5,860 nt of DNA from Candidatus Omnitrophota bacterium (lineage in GTDB: Bacteria; Omnitrophota; Gorgyraeia; 2-02-FULL-51-18; JAGOUK01): contig JAGVCY010000288.1 of assembly GCA_020058965.1 (NCBI GenBank), positions 1 through 5,860 on the forward strand. Direction: 5' to 3'. Each line of letters begins with the position of its first letter. The stretch's first letter is position 1. Under the pieces are notes generated by a model. It ran no database searches. It had not been told where the DNA came from and worked only from the letters and a program-made list of their open reading frames with translations. This document shows, one piece after another, positions 1-5,860 of this stretch. The position numbers and the translations under genes are program-made.

Positions 1-438
1 GCCGCGGGCGGCGGCGCGGCGCTCGGCTGACTCGGCGGTTGTTTTTACCGCTACGGTTCGGTCAAAAAGTTTGTTGAAGCCGTTTTCGAACAGGAGCGGG
101 ACTTCGACGACCAGCAGTCCACTTTTGCGGCGGTGCTTTGAGACCGTCTGCCGGATCGCGCTCCGGACTCCCGGATGCAACGTCCGCTCCAACCAGTCCA
201 GTTCCTTCGGGTCGGCCAGCACCCGCTCTCGCAAATACTCCCGGCAAATTCCTCCGCCCGACCGGACCGAATTCGGGCCAAAGTGAGCGCGGATCCGCCT
301 CGCGACAATCGAACGCGGCTTCATCAGATCTTTCACGATCGCATCGCTGGAGAGCGTCACCGCTCCAAGCCGGCTGAACGCTTCCAAAGTAGCTGACTTT
401 CCGGAGGCGACGCCTCCGGTTAATCCCACATTTAGCAA
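1..438 (-). CDS. coaE: Dephospho-CoA kinase, N-terminal 146 residues (3' end outside window)
   Basis: CoaE phosphorylates the ribose 3'-hydroxyl of dephospho-CoA with ATP, the last step of cytoplasmic coenzyme A synthesis. Translating the minus strand gives an uninterrupted frame of 146 codons to the window edge. It begins MLNVGLTGGVASGKS, with the Walker A P-loop GGVASGKS at residues 8-15. Further family features are SSDAIVKDL at 30-38 (the conserved Asp is D32), LHPGVR at 87-92 and EVPLLFENG at 112-120, followed by an Arg-rich AERRAAARG that fits the LID region. The family is usually about 200 residues, so roughly 50-60 are missing. There is no in-frame ATG near the start. TTG at 438-436 is chosen because GGGAG lies 8 bases upstream and because the resulting N-terminus matches the family; GTG at 429-427 is the alternative but lies 17 bases from that site. 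The TTG start overlaps the glgA stop by 7 bases, which suggests translational coupling. Identity is confident; the start is fairly secure. Confidence 0.93.
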   Translation of the reverse strand, partial: MLNVGLTGGVASGKSATLEAFSRLGAVTLSSDAIVKDLMKPRSIVARRIRAHFGPNSVRSGGGICREYLRERVLADPKELDWLERTLHPGVRSAIRQTVSKHRRKSGLLVVEVPLLFENGFNKLFDRTVAVKTTAESAERRAAARG

Positions 439-1844
439 TTCGCCAGCTCCCGATAAAGTTTTTCGTACTTCGCGGCGGAGAGTTTCCATGAAAAATCGGC
501 TTTCATGCCCGCAAGCCGCACACGCTCAACTTCCTTCTTGTCGGCAAAAAGCCGAACCGCGCGGTCCGCCGCCGCGAGCAGGGACTTCGCGTCGTATTTG
601 TTAAAAACGATCCCATTGCCCTGTCCGCGTTTGGCCGTGGCGTCCGTCACCGTGTCGGCCAATCCACCCGTCCGATGCACGATCGGAATCGCACCGTAGC
701 GAAACGCGATCAGCTGACCCAAACCGCACGGCTCAAAACGCGACGGCATCAGGAAAAAGTCAGCTCCGCCATAAATCATGCTTGCTTCCGCGCCCGAAAA
801 GCCCAGAACGCACGCGGCCTGCCCGGAATAGCGTTTTTGCGCCTTCTTAAAAAATTCTTCGTACTTTTTCTCGCCCGTCCCTAGGAGCACAAACTTGATC
901 CCGCGCTTCATCAGCCCCTCAAACGCCTCCAGCACAATATCAAAACCTTTTTGTTCCGCGAGCCGTGACACCATGCCAAAAACCGGCGCCGAATCCGCTC
1001 CGGCTCCGGCTTTAGCTCCCGCGCCCTCACGCCCGGCCCAAAGACCGAAGCGCTTCAACATCGCCTGTCGATTCGCCTCCCGCCGGCTGAGCGTACCCGC
1101 CGAAAAGTTCACCCGCAATCCCTTGTCCCGCGCCGGGTCCCACACATCCGTATCGATCCCGTTCAAGATCCCGCTCACGACCCCGCGCCGCCGCCTCAGC
1201 ATCGCGTCCAACCCGCATCCGTGCTCGCGCGTCAGGATCTCGGCCGCGTAAGTCGGACTCACCGCGTTGATCGCGTCCGCGAATTCCAATCCCGCCTTGA
1301 TGTAACTCACTTTTCCCCAGAATTCGCATTTCTTAAACGCCCAAGGTGAGGGTCCCACGCCCATTTCAAAAAATTGCTCCGCCGGAAACAACCCCTGATA
1401 TGCCAAGTTGTGGATCGTAAAAAGTGACTTTGTTTTTTTAAAGAACGGGTCGCCTTTGTACAGGGTCTTCAGGATCATCGGCAAGGGCCCCGTGTGCCAA
1501 TCGTGGGCATGGACGATATCCGGCTTGAAGCCGATCCGGCGCGATTCTTTGAGCGCCTCATGACAGAGGAAAGAAAACCGCGCCGCGTTGTCCGGATGAT
1601 CGCCTTGCGCGTTTCCATAAATTCCGTCGCGATGATAGAACGACGGGTGTTCGATAAAAATGACCTGCACATTCGGAGACAACCGCACCAACCGCTGTCC
1701 GGCCTGCCCTGCGAATTGAGGCGTCGCGATCAGGACCCGATGCCCGCGTTTGCCCAGCGCGAGCGGCAGCGCGCCCGCGACATCCGCCAAACCTCCGGTC
1801 TTCGCAAATGGCACCACTTCCGCCGCGCAAAAAAGTATGTTCAT
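432..1844 (-). CDS. glgA: Glycogen synthase (ADP-glucose type, GT5 family)
   Basis: GlgA transfers glucose from ADP-glucose to the non-reducing end of a growing alpha-1,4-glucan in the cytoplasm. From the start used here it has 470 residues, a normal length for bacterial GlgA. The N-terminal GT5 domain opens MNILFCAAEVVPFAKTGGL, with the ADP-glucose-binding KTGGL at 15-19, then HAHDWHTG at 112-119 and NGIDTDVWDP at 228-237. The C-terminal Rossmann domain has RLAEQKG ending at 300 (conserved Lys 299), PSRFEPCGLGQL at 367-378 (catalytic Glu 371) and RTGGL at 391-395. All key residues expected for a GT-B retaining synthase are present. The linker at 270-287 is Ala/Gly-rich and longer than usual. 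The start ATG at 1844 gives the canonical N-terminus and has GGGGAG 10 bases upstream. An in-frame ATG at 1874 overlaps the polA stop as ATGA and would add 10 residues, so it cannot be excluded; a GTG or ATG still further upstream inside polA is unlikely. Preference for ADP- over UDP-glucose is inferred from the family. Confidence 0.95.
   Translation of the reverse strand: MNILFCAAEVVPFAKTGGLADVAGALPLALGKRGHRVLIATPQFAGQAGQRLVRLSPNVQVIFIEHPSFYHRDGIYGNAQGDHPDNAARFSFLCHEALKESRRIGFKPDIVHAHDWHTGPLPMILKTLYKGDPFFKKTKSLFTIHNLAYQGLFPAEQFFEMGVGPSPWAFKKCEFWGKVSYIKAGLEFADAINAVSPTYAAEILTREHGCGLDAMLRRRRGVVSGILNGIDTDVWDPARDKGLRVNFSAGTLSRREANRQAMLKRFGLWAGREGAGAKAGAGADSAPVFGMVSRLAEQKGFDIVLEAFEGLMKRGIKFVLLGTGEKKYEEFFKKAQKRYSGQAACVLGFSGAEASMIYGGADFFLMPSRFEPCGLGQLIAFRYGAIPIVHRTGGLADTVTDATAKRGQGNGIVFNKYDAKSLLAAADRAVRLFADKKEVERVRLAGMKADFSWKLSAAKYEKLYRELANC
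447..451 (-). promoter_or_regulatory. Shine-Dalgarno site for coaE, inside the glgA end
   Basis: The minus strand reads GGGAG followed by 8 bases and then TTG. This site lies within the last codons of glgA and decides the coaE start at 438 over the later GTG at 429. Confidence 0.55.
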
Positions 1845-1870
1845 GCTCGCACCGCTCCCCGCATAGGCCT

Positions 1871-4558
1871 TCATGCCTTGATCTTCTCCATCTCTTTCCA
1901 ATTGGCGCCGGCCTTCACGCTCACCAGGATCGGCACATTCAGCCGGATGGCGCCTTCCATTTCCTCACGAACCAGGCGGGCCGCGTCCGCCAAACCCTTT
2001 TCAGGGACTTCAAACACCAATTCGTCATGCACCTGCAGAAGCATGACAGGGCTGGTTGCGCTGGCTTCTCGCGCCAGCCGCTTATGGATCGACACCATAG
2101 CAATTTTGATCAAGTCGCTCGCCGTCCCCTGCACGGGCGCGTTGATCGCGGTGCGCTCGGCAAACTGCCGGACGCGCATTTCCTTGGACGAAATATCCGG
2201 GATGTACCGGCGGCGTTTGAGCAGCGTTTCGACAAAACCTTTTTTGCGGGCGGACTCGAGCGTTTCGTCCATGAATTCCTTGATCTTGGGGTACCGCTCA
2301 AAGTACGACTTGATAAAATCCCGAGCGGCCTCCTGCGAAATCTTCAGCGACTTCGCCAAGCCGAATGGCCCCATCCCGTACAACACACCGAAGTTCACCG
2401 TTTTGGCCTGATCGCGCATTTGCGGCGTCACATCCGCGAGATCGACTCCAAATACAAGACTCGCCGTGTACGCGTGCACATCCTGCCCTTCCGCGAACGC
2501 GCGCACCAGATTGGGGTCCGCCGACATATGCGCCAGAATCCTGAGCTCGATCTGCGAATAATCTGCCGACAAGAGCACCGACCCCTTCGGCGCGACAAAG
2601 GCCTTGCGCACTTCGCGCCCTTCCTCGGTGCGGATCGGAATGTTCTGTAAGTTCGGGTCGCTCGATGAAAGCCGGCCGGTCGCCGTCACCGTCTGATTGA
2701 AGGAAGAATGGATCCGATGATCGTTCGGATTGCGCATGTCCGGCATCGGGTCCACATACGTCGACTTGAGCTTCGCCAACTCGCGGTAATCCAGCATGAG
2801 CGCCGGAAGCTCGTGAAAAGGCGCCAGCTCCGAGAGCGCGTCGGCGTCGGTCGTGTACCCCGTTTTCGTCTTGCGGCTGAGCGGGAGCTTGAGCTTCTCG
2901 AACAATATTTCGCCCAACTGCTTGGTCGAATTCACATTGAACTCGCCGTCCGCCAGCTTATATATTTTTTTGACCAATACTTCAATTTCTTCCTCGAGCC
3001 GCGCGGACAATTCGTTCAGGAATTTTACATTGAGCGCGATTCCGGCCGATTCCATGTCGCACAGCACCCGAATCAGCGGCATCTCGATCTTGCTGAGCAG
3101 GTCTTCCATCTCGGACTCCCGGATCTTTGGCTCGAGCACTTCCGCCAGCCGCCACACCACATCCGAATCCTGACACCCGTACTGGTACAGCCGGTCCAGA
3201 TCCGCTTCGGCCATCGTGATCTGCTTTTTACCCGTGCCGATCAGACTCTCGATCTGCACCAGGCGCTCATCCAAATGTTCCGCGGCCAGATCCCCTAGAT
3301 TGTGATTGGATTTGGACGGATTAACGAGATACGACGCCACCATCGTGTCGAACGCGCAGCCCTCGAGCTCGATGCCGTGCGCCTTGAGCACCATCATCTC
3401 GTACTTGATGTTCTGGCCAATCTTGGCAACCTTGGGATTTTCGAGGATCGGCTTTAAGTCCGCTAAAACATCGCCCGCCGCGAGTTCGCTTTTCCCCGAC
3501 ACATGAATGTCAAAAAGCACAAAAAACGCCTCGTCCCTTTTGAAGCAGAAAGAAAGCCCGACCGGCTTGGCCGTCAACGCGTCCACGCCGGTGGTCTCAA
3601 AGTCGATGGAGATGCGGGTCTGCTTTTTGAGTTGAGCCAAAAGCGCCTTCCACTCCTTCGCGGTCGCCACCAAATGGTACTTTTTACCTTCCATCTCCTG
3701 AACCGTCGCCTGAGGCAATTCCTTCAGGAAGGACTTAAACTCCAATTCCTTGTATATTTCTTTGAGCGCCGCCAGATCAGGCTCCTGCAGCTTCAGCGCA
3801 TCCATCGTGACCTCCAAGGGAACCTCGCAATCGATCGTCGCCAGCTCCCGGGCCAGACGCGCCCGCGGCTCATTTTCTTCAAAAGCTTTTTTCTTGGACT
3901 CACCCTTAATTTTGTCCAAATTCCGATAGACGCCGTCGAGCGTTTTAAATTCCTGGATCAAATCAACAGCCGTTTTGGGCCCGATCCCCGGAACGCCGGG
4001 AATATTGTCGGACGCGTCCCCCACCATCGCGAGATAATCGATCACTTGCTCGGGGGAAACACCCAGCTTTTCGCGGACTTCCAGCGGCCCCATCAGCGCG
4101 TATTCCTTGCCCGGATCCATCACGCGGACGCGGTCGGTGACGCACTGGCAAATATCCTTGTCGCTGGTCACGATCACGACCTCATGCCCCTGCTTGCTCA
4201 GCGTGCGCGCGAGCGTCCCCATCACATCGTCCGCCTCGAACCCGTCCTTTTCGACCACCGGAATGCGGTGCGCCTCGACCAGCCGTTTCACGAACGGGAT
4301 CTGAGCGATCAGGTCATCGGGCGTCGGTTTGCGGTTGGCCTTGTAGGTGTCGAGCTTCTCATGACGGAAGGTCGGGCCTTTGAGATCAAACGCGACCATG
4401 ATCCCGTCGGGCTTCTCGGCGATCAGCTTTTTTAACACAAGCAAAAAACCATAAGGCACATTCGTGGGCAGCCCTTGAGAGTTGTGAAGATTTTTGGTGG
4501 CATAAGCGTAATAAGCTCGGTAGCAAATCGCGGTGCCGTCAATCAGATAAAAAGCCAT
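1871..4558 (-). CDS. polA: DNA polymerase I (5'-nuclease, 3'-5' exonuclease, polymerase)
   Basis: PolA fills gaps, removes RNA primers during Okazaki-fragment maturation and takes part in excision repair. The 895-residue protein has three domains. The 5'-nuclease (about 1-290) shows YLIDG (D7), AFD at 56-58, GFEADD at 107-111, TSDKD at 131-135 and the helix-hairpin region GDASDNIPGVPGIGPKTA near 180-197. The 3'-5' exonuclease (about 295-480) shows Exo I DFET (D319, E321), Exo II GQNIKYE (N383, E387) and Exo III YGCQD (Y460, D464). The polymerase domain shows TGRLSSSDPNLQNIP near 627-641, motif A DYSQIELR (D666, E671), motif B from R715 through K719, F723 and Y727, and motif C VHDE (H844, D845, E846). 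Exo II carries Glu where E. coli has Asp 424. F723 corresponds to E. coli F762, which disfavours dideoxynucleotides. The ATG at 4558 gives the family N-terminus, but no clear Shine-Dalgarno site precedes it. The stop overlaps or nearly abuts glgA. Confidence 0.98.
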   Translation of the reverse strand: MAFYLIDGTAICYRAYYAYATKNLHNSQGLPTNVPYGFLLVLKKLIAEKPDGIMVAFDLKGPTFRHEKLDTYKANRKPTPDDLIAQIPFVKRLVEAHRIPVVEKDGFEADDVMGTLARTLSKQGHEVVIVTSDKDICQCVTDRVRVMDPGKEYALMGPLEVREKLGVSPEQVIDYLAMVGDASDNIPGVPGIGPKTAVDLIQEFKTLDGVYRNLDKIKGESKKKAFEENEPRARLARELATIDCEVPLEVTMDALKLQEPDLAALKEIYKELEFKSFLKELPQATVQEMEGKKYHLVATAKEWKALLAQLKKQTRISIDFETTGVDALTAKPVGLSFCFKRDEAFFVLFDIHVSGKSELAAGDVLADLKPILENPKVAKIGQNIKYEMMVLKAHGIELEGCAFDTMVASYLVNPSKSNHNLGDLAAEHLDERLVQIESLIGTGKKQITMAEADLDRLYQYGCQDSDVVWRLAEVLEPKIRESEMEDLLSKIEMPLIRVLCDMESAGIALNVKFLNELSARLEEEIEVLVKKIYKLADGEFNVNSTKQLGEILFEKLKLPLSRKTKTGYTTDADALSELAPFHELPALMLDYRELAKLKSTYVDPMPDMRNPNDHRIHSSFNQTVTATGRLSSSDPNLQNIPIRTEEGREVRKAFVAPKGSVLLSADYSQIELRILAHMSADPNLVRAFAEGQDVHAYTASLVFGVDLADVTPQMRDQAKTVNFGVLYGMGPFGLAKSLKISQEAARDFIKSYFERYPKIKEFMDETLESARKKGFVETLLKRRRYIPDISSKEMRVRQFAERTAINAPVQGTASDLIKIAMVSIHKRLAREASATSPVMLLQVHDELVFEVPEKGLADAARLVREEMEGAIRLNVPILVSVKAGANWKEMEKIKA

Positions 4559-4629
4559 GTCTTTTGTCGTGCTGTCGTTAGATTTATTTTAGAGGAGAAC
4601 CGGGGTTTTTATTAGGTCGAACTTGCAGA
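4559..4629 (-). other. AT-rich leader between the HTH-membrane gene and polA
   Basis: These 71 bases are the only gap before polA. The minus strand contains TAAAAT, resembling a -10 box, about 35 bases before the polA ATG, but no acceptable -35 box sits at 16-18 bases from it. No GGAGG-like site lies within 20 bases of the ATG; the sequence there is ACAAAAGAC. There is no stem-loop with a T-tract, so I see no intrinsic terminator. polA may be read through from upstream or may have its own weak promoter. Confidence 0.4.
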
Positions 4630-4995
4630 TTACTGCGACGATAAAATCAAATACACCAAGATGCCGATCGCGGCAAAACAAACAATGTAAAAATCATTGA
4701 AATAAACAAAATCGATCAGGCGCTCCGCGAAATTGACCTTCACCTTGACCGGCGCGTAGTGGTGCTTGCGGCGGTCATCCGGAAAAAGCTCGGCCGAAAT
4801 ACGCGCCTTGGAATGGTACTCCCAAACCTGGTCGCGTCTGAGCCGTATCACCTGATCTCCCAGCTGATACGCGGTCAGCTTGTGGTGGTTGATCAGGTCT
4901 TCGACCTCGTTCTCAGGCAGCTCGAGAATTTCGGCGGCCGTCTGAAGCGTTATAAAACTTTCGTCCGTTACCGTATCTTTCCGCTCGAGATCCAC
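4630..4995 (-). CDS. Small HTH protein with C-terminal membrane anchor, function unknown
   Basis: This 121-residue protein has no name I can assign. Residues about 15-62 (ITLQTAAEILELPENEVEDL onward, ending in RRDQVWEY) have the pattern of an excisionase/MerR-like HTH (HTH_17 type): a helix with AAEILEL, a second helix EVEDLINHHKL, then a small wing carrying GDQVIRLRRDQV. A charged, basic stretch (DDRRKHHYAPVKVKV, 73-87) follows. Residues about 101-118 (DFYIVCFAAIGILVYLIL) form one hydrophobic helix ending three residues before the stop. The expected topology is HTH in the cytoplasm and C-terminus outside, like a tail-anchored protein. The GTG start at 4995 has GGAAGG 7 bases upstream, and no other start codon comes before the HTH. 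Its first 28 bases overlap the end of the bactofilin-HTH gene, so the two are probably translated together. The HTH resembles the one ending the upstream protein. It could bind DNA at the membrane or serve as a protein adaptor, as the RodZ HTH does with MreB; neither is shown here. Confidence 0.82.
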   Translation of the reverse strand: MDLERKDTVTDESFITLQTAAEILELPENEVEDLINHHKLTAYQLGDQVIRLRRDQVWEYHSKARISAELFPDDRRKHHYAPVKVKVNFAERLIDFVYFNDFYIVCFAAIGILVYLILSSQ

Positions 4996-5543
4996 TCTTC
5001 CACCTTCCGTTTATCAAAATGCCAACCATCGTCGTCCTTGATGCCGGGCAGCCGGCCCGAATCTGCCCATTCAAAAATCATCGATCTTTCGACCGAAAGA
5101 TACGAAGCCAACTGATCCACATCCCACGCGTCCTCGGTGAGCGACAGCCGGGAATCGGGGCTTTTGCTCGACTGAACCGCGGCGATCATGCTCACCTCAC
5201 CTTGAATGACACCGCCCGATTCCACGATCAGATTCGGGGTGCGCACATCGCCGATAATGCGGCCGGTCGCGGCCACCCGAAGCAATTGTGTGGCGATCAC
5301 ATCCCCGACCATTTCTCCCAGGATCGTCACCCGCTCACTTTGAAGATGTGCCCGAACCTGGGCTTTTTCACCAACAGTCAAAGAACCAAGCGCCTCAAGC
5401 GTCCCCTCAAATGGACCGTTGATCAGGATATTGATGGGTTCGCGAAAAGCGAGGACGCCTTGGGTTGCGGCGTCAATTTCCAGGACTTTTTCGCGCGCCA
5501 GCTCGGCGGGCGGAATCTCTTTGCGGCTCTTACGCATGAACAT
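4968..5543 (-). CDS. Bactofilin fused to a C-terminal helix-turn-helix domain
   Basis: Bactofilins (polymer-forming cytoskeletal proteins, DUF583) self-assemble through a right-handed beta-helix into filaments that organise cell-shape and envelope enzymes. In this 191-residue protein, residues about 37-121 show the repeating pattern of such a helix: INILINGPFEGTLEALGSLT, then VTILGEMVGDVIATQLLRVA, GRIIGDVRTPNLIVESGGVI and QGEVSM, with regularly spaced Gly and beta-branched residues. After a polar linker (124-139), residues 141-190 (DVDQLASYLSVERSMIFEWA through KVEEWISSGKI) form an excisionase/MerR-like HTH. Most bactofilins have no such domain and are shorter. ATG at 5543 is chosen because AAAGGAG lies 6 bases upstream; an in-frame TTG at 5561 would add six residues but destroys that spacing. 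The N-terminus MFMRKSRKE resembles the short MF-plus-Lys membrane-targeting peptide known from some bactofilins, which is an inference. It overlaps the next gene, which has a related HTH and a membrane helix. Bactofilin identity is confident; what the HTH binds is unknown. Confidence 0.88.
   Translation of the reverse strand: MFMRKSRKEIPPAELAREKVLEIDAATQGVLAFREPINILINGPFEGTLEALGSLTVGEKAQVRAHLQSERVTILGEMVGDVIATQLLRVAATGRIIGDVRTPNLIVESGGVIQGEVSMIAAVQSSKSPDSRLSLTEDAWDVDQLASYLSVERSMIFEWADSGRLPGIKDDDGWHFDKRKVEEWISSGKIR
5003..5008 (-). promoter_or_regulatory. Shine-Dalgarno site for the HTH-membrane gene
   Basis: GGAAGG on the minus strand lies 7 bases before the GTG at 4995. It sits inside the last codons of the bactofilin-HTH gene and supports the non-ATG start and the 28-base overlap. 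Confidence 0.5.
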
Positions 5544-5549
5544 CGTGTG

Positions 5550-5556
5550 CTCCTTT
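5550..5556 (-). promoter_or_regulatory. Strong Shine-Dalgarno site for the bactofilin-HTH gene
   Basis: The minus strand reads AAAGGAG, then 6 bases, then ATG at 5543. This is the best ribosome-binding site in the window and fixes the start at 5543 rather than the upstream TTG at 5561. Confidence 0.75.
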
Positions 5557-5630
5557 GACAAGGGCGTCGATTTCAGGCACGGACCAGTCTAAAGTCGAAT
5601 CTAGGTCGGGAACAAGAATGAATGATGGGA

Positions 5631-5860
5631 TTATCTTATCCTACCCTTGCGGGAATGGGTATAAAAAAATTTACGTCCAAAAAAGTCCGAGTAGGGTTCA
5701 AAACTGAGTGCTTTTTGGCCTCGCGCCGGGCGTCCGAGCCGGGCCGACCCGGCCCGAGCCATCTCTTGACCCAGTGCGGCGATCATCACGGCATTGTCCA
5801 CCGAAAGCGTGGCACTCGGAAACACCACTTCGACCTTATCGGGTCCGACCGCGGCCTTAA
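5631..5860 (-). CDS. tsaD: tRNA N6-threonylcarbamoyladenosine synthase TsaD, C-terminal 75 residues (5' end outside window)
   Basis: TsaD transfers the threonylcarbamoyl group to A37 of tRNAs that read ANN codons, working with TsaB and TsaE. The frame is open to the window edge: ten further codons (KAAVGPDKVE) precede the GTG at 5828, so that GTG is an internal Val codon and not a start. The diagnostic segment is VVFPSATLSVDNAVMIAALG, matching the family's FPP-x-L-CTDNAAMIA motif, in which the Asp helps bind the active-site metal. The family is usually about 330-350 residues, so only about a fifth is visible. After the motif come 46 more residues ending in an aromatic and basic tail (YSDFFGRKFFYTHSRKGRIR), which seems a little longer than typical. 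The stop TAA at 5633-5631 is followed by 87 bases before the bactofilin-HTH start. I see no convincing terminator, so read-through into that gene is possible. Assignment rests on one motif plus the surrounding pattern. Confidence 0.85.
   Translation of the reverse strand, partial: KAAVGPDKVEVVFPSATLSVDNAVMIAALGQEMARAGSARLGRPARGQKALSFEPYSDFFGRKFFYTHSRKGRIR

Noticed and set aside
1494..2650. Two plus-strand open frames of 305 and 280 codons
   Set aside because: They overlap each other in different frames and are antisense to glgA and the polA polymerase domain, whose motifs are intact. No family features are visible.
3503..4435. 310-codon open frame on the plus strand
   Set aside because: It lies wholly antisense to the well-supported polA exonuclease and 5'-nuclease domains, has no recognisable domain, and is rich in His, Arg and Leu as expected for a shadow of a GC-rich gene.
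5019..5558. 179-codon open frame on the plus strand opposite the bactofilin gene
   Set aside because: The minus-strand frame has a clear beta-helix pattern, an HTH and a strong ribosome-binding site; the plus-strand product has none of these.
5586..5615. Possible promoter before the bactofilin-HTH gene: TTGTTC, 18 bases, TAGACT on the minus strand
   Set aside because: Only 3 of 6 and 4 of 6 bases match the sigma-70 consensus, with no supporting features; too weak to list as a promoter.
5530..5640. 36-codon stop-free stretch on the minus strand between tsaD and the bactofilin gene, reading protein-like (IPSFILVPDLDSTLDW and onward)
   Set aside because: It has no ATG, its only GTG leaves 16 codons, and the strong Shine-Dalgarno site fits the bactofilin ATG instead. 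It could be a remnant, but length alone makes chance likely.
5641..5660. TACCC...GGGTA inverted repeat near the end of tsaD
   Set aside because: The stem is 5 bp with a 10-base loop. On the minus strand no T-tract follows it, and on the plus strand the following bases are an A-tract, so it is not an intrinsic terminator.
5631..5828. A separate 65-residue gene starting at GTG 5828
   Set aside because: The frame stays open upstream to the window edge, and the sequence matches the TsaD C-terminus, so it is the end of a longer gene.

Overview
The window holds six genes, all on the minus strand and tightly packed. In transcription order (right to left) they are: the 3' end of tsaD, a bactofilin fused to a helix-turn-helix (HTH) domain, a small HTH protein with a C-terminal membrane segment, polA, glgA, and the 5' part of coaE. 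Both outer genes run off the window. No stretch longer than about 90 bases lacks a gene, and I see no tRNA, rRNA, CRISPR array, insertion sequence or credible plus-strand gene. The long plus-strand open frames lie antisense to polA and glgA and are shadows.

Organism: a bacterium of moderately high GC, probably Gram-negative. Bactofilin plus a membrane-anchored HTH protein beside polA and coaE suggests an uncultivated lineage such as Omnitrophota or another PVC-like group. That is an impression from gene content and style, not a demonstrated placement.

Right part (4630-5860): the last 75 residues of TsaD (tRNA t6A modification) are followed after 87 bases by a 191-residue protein made of a bactofilin beta-helix and a C-terminal excisionase/MerR-like HTH. 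Its last codons overlap by 28 bases the GTG start of a 121-residue protein with a similar HTH, a basic linker and one C-terminal transmembrane helix. This pair is the least conventional part of the window. It may form a membrane-linked cytoskeletal module, with the HTH domains serving as DNA-binding or, as in RodZ, as protein-binding adaptors.

Middle and left part (1-4558): a full-length DNA polymerase I with 5'-nuclease, 3'-5' exonuclease and polymerase domains is followed closely by glycogen synthase and dephospho-CoA kinase. Short gaps or overlaps (26 bases, or a 4-base ATGA overlap, at polA-glgA; 7 bases at glgA-coaE) suggest one transcript with coupled translation. polA and coaE are frequent neighbours in bacteria; a glycogen synthase between them is less usual. 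PolA has Glu where the E. coli enzyme has the Exo II catalytic Asp. coaE has no ATG start and was placed from its own TTG codon and Shine-Dalgarno site inside the glgA end.
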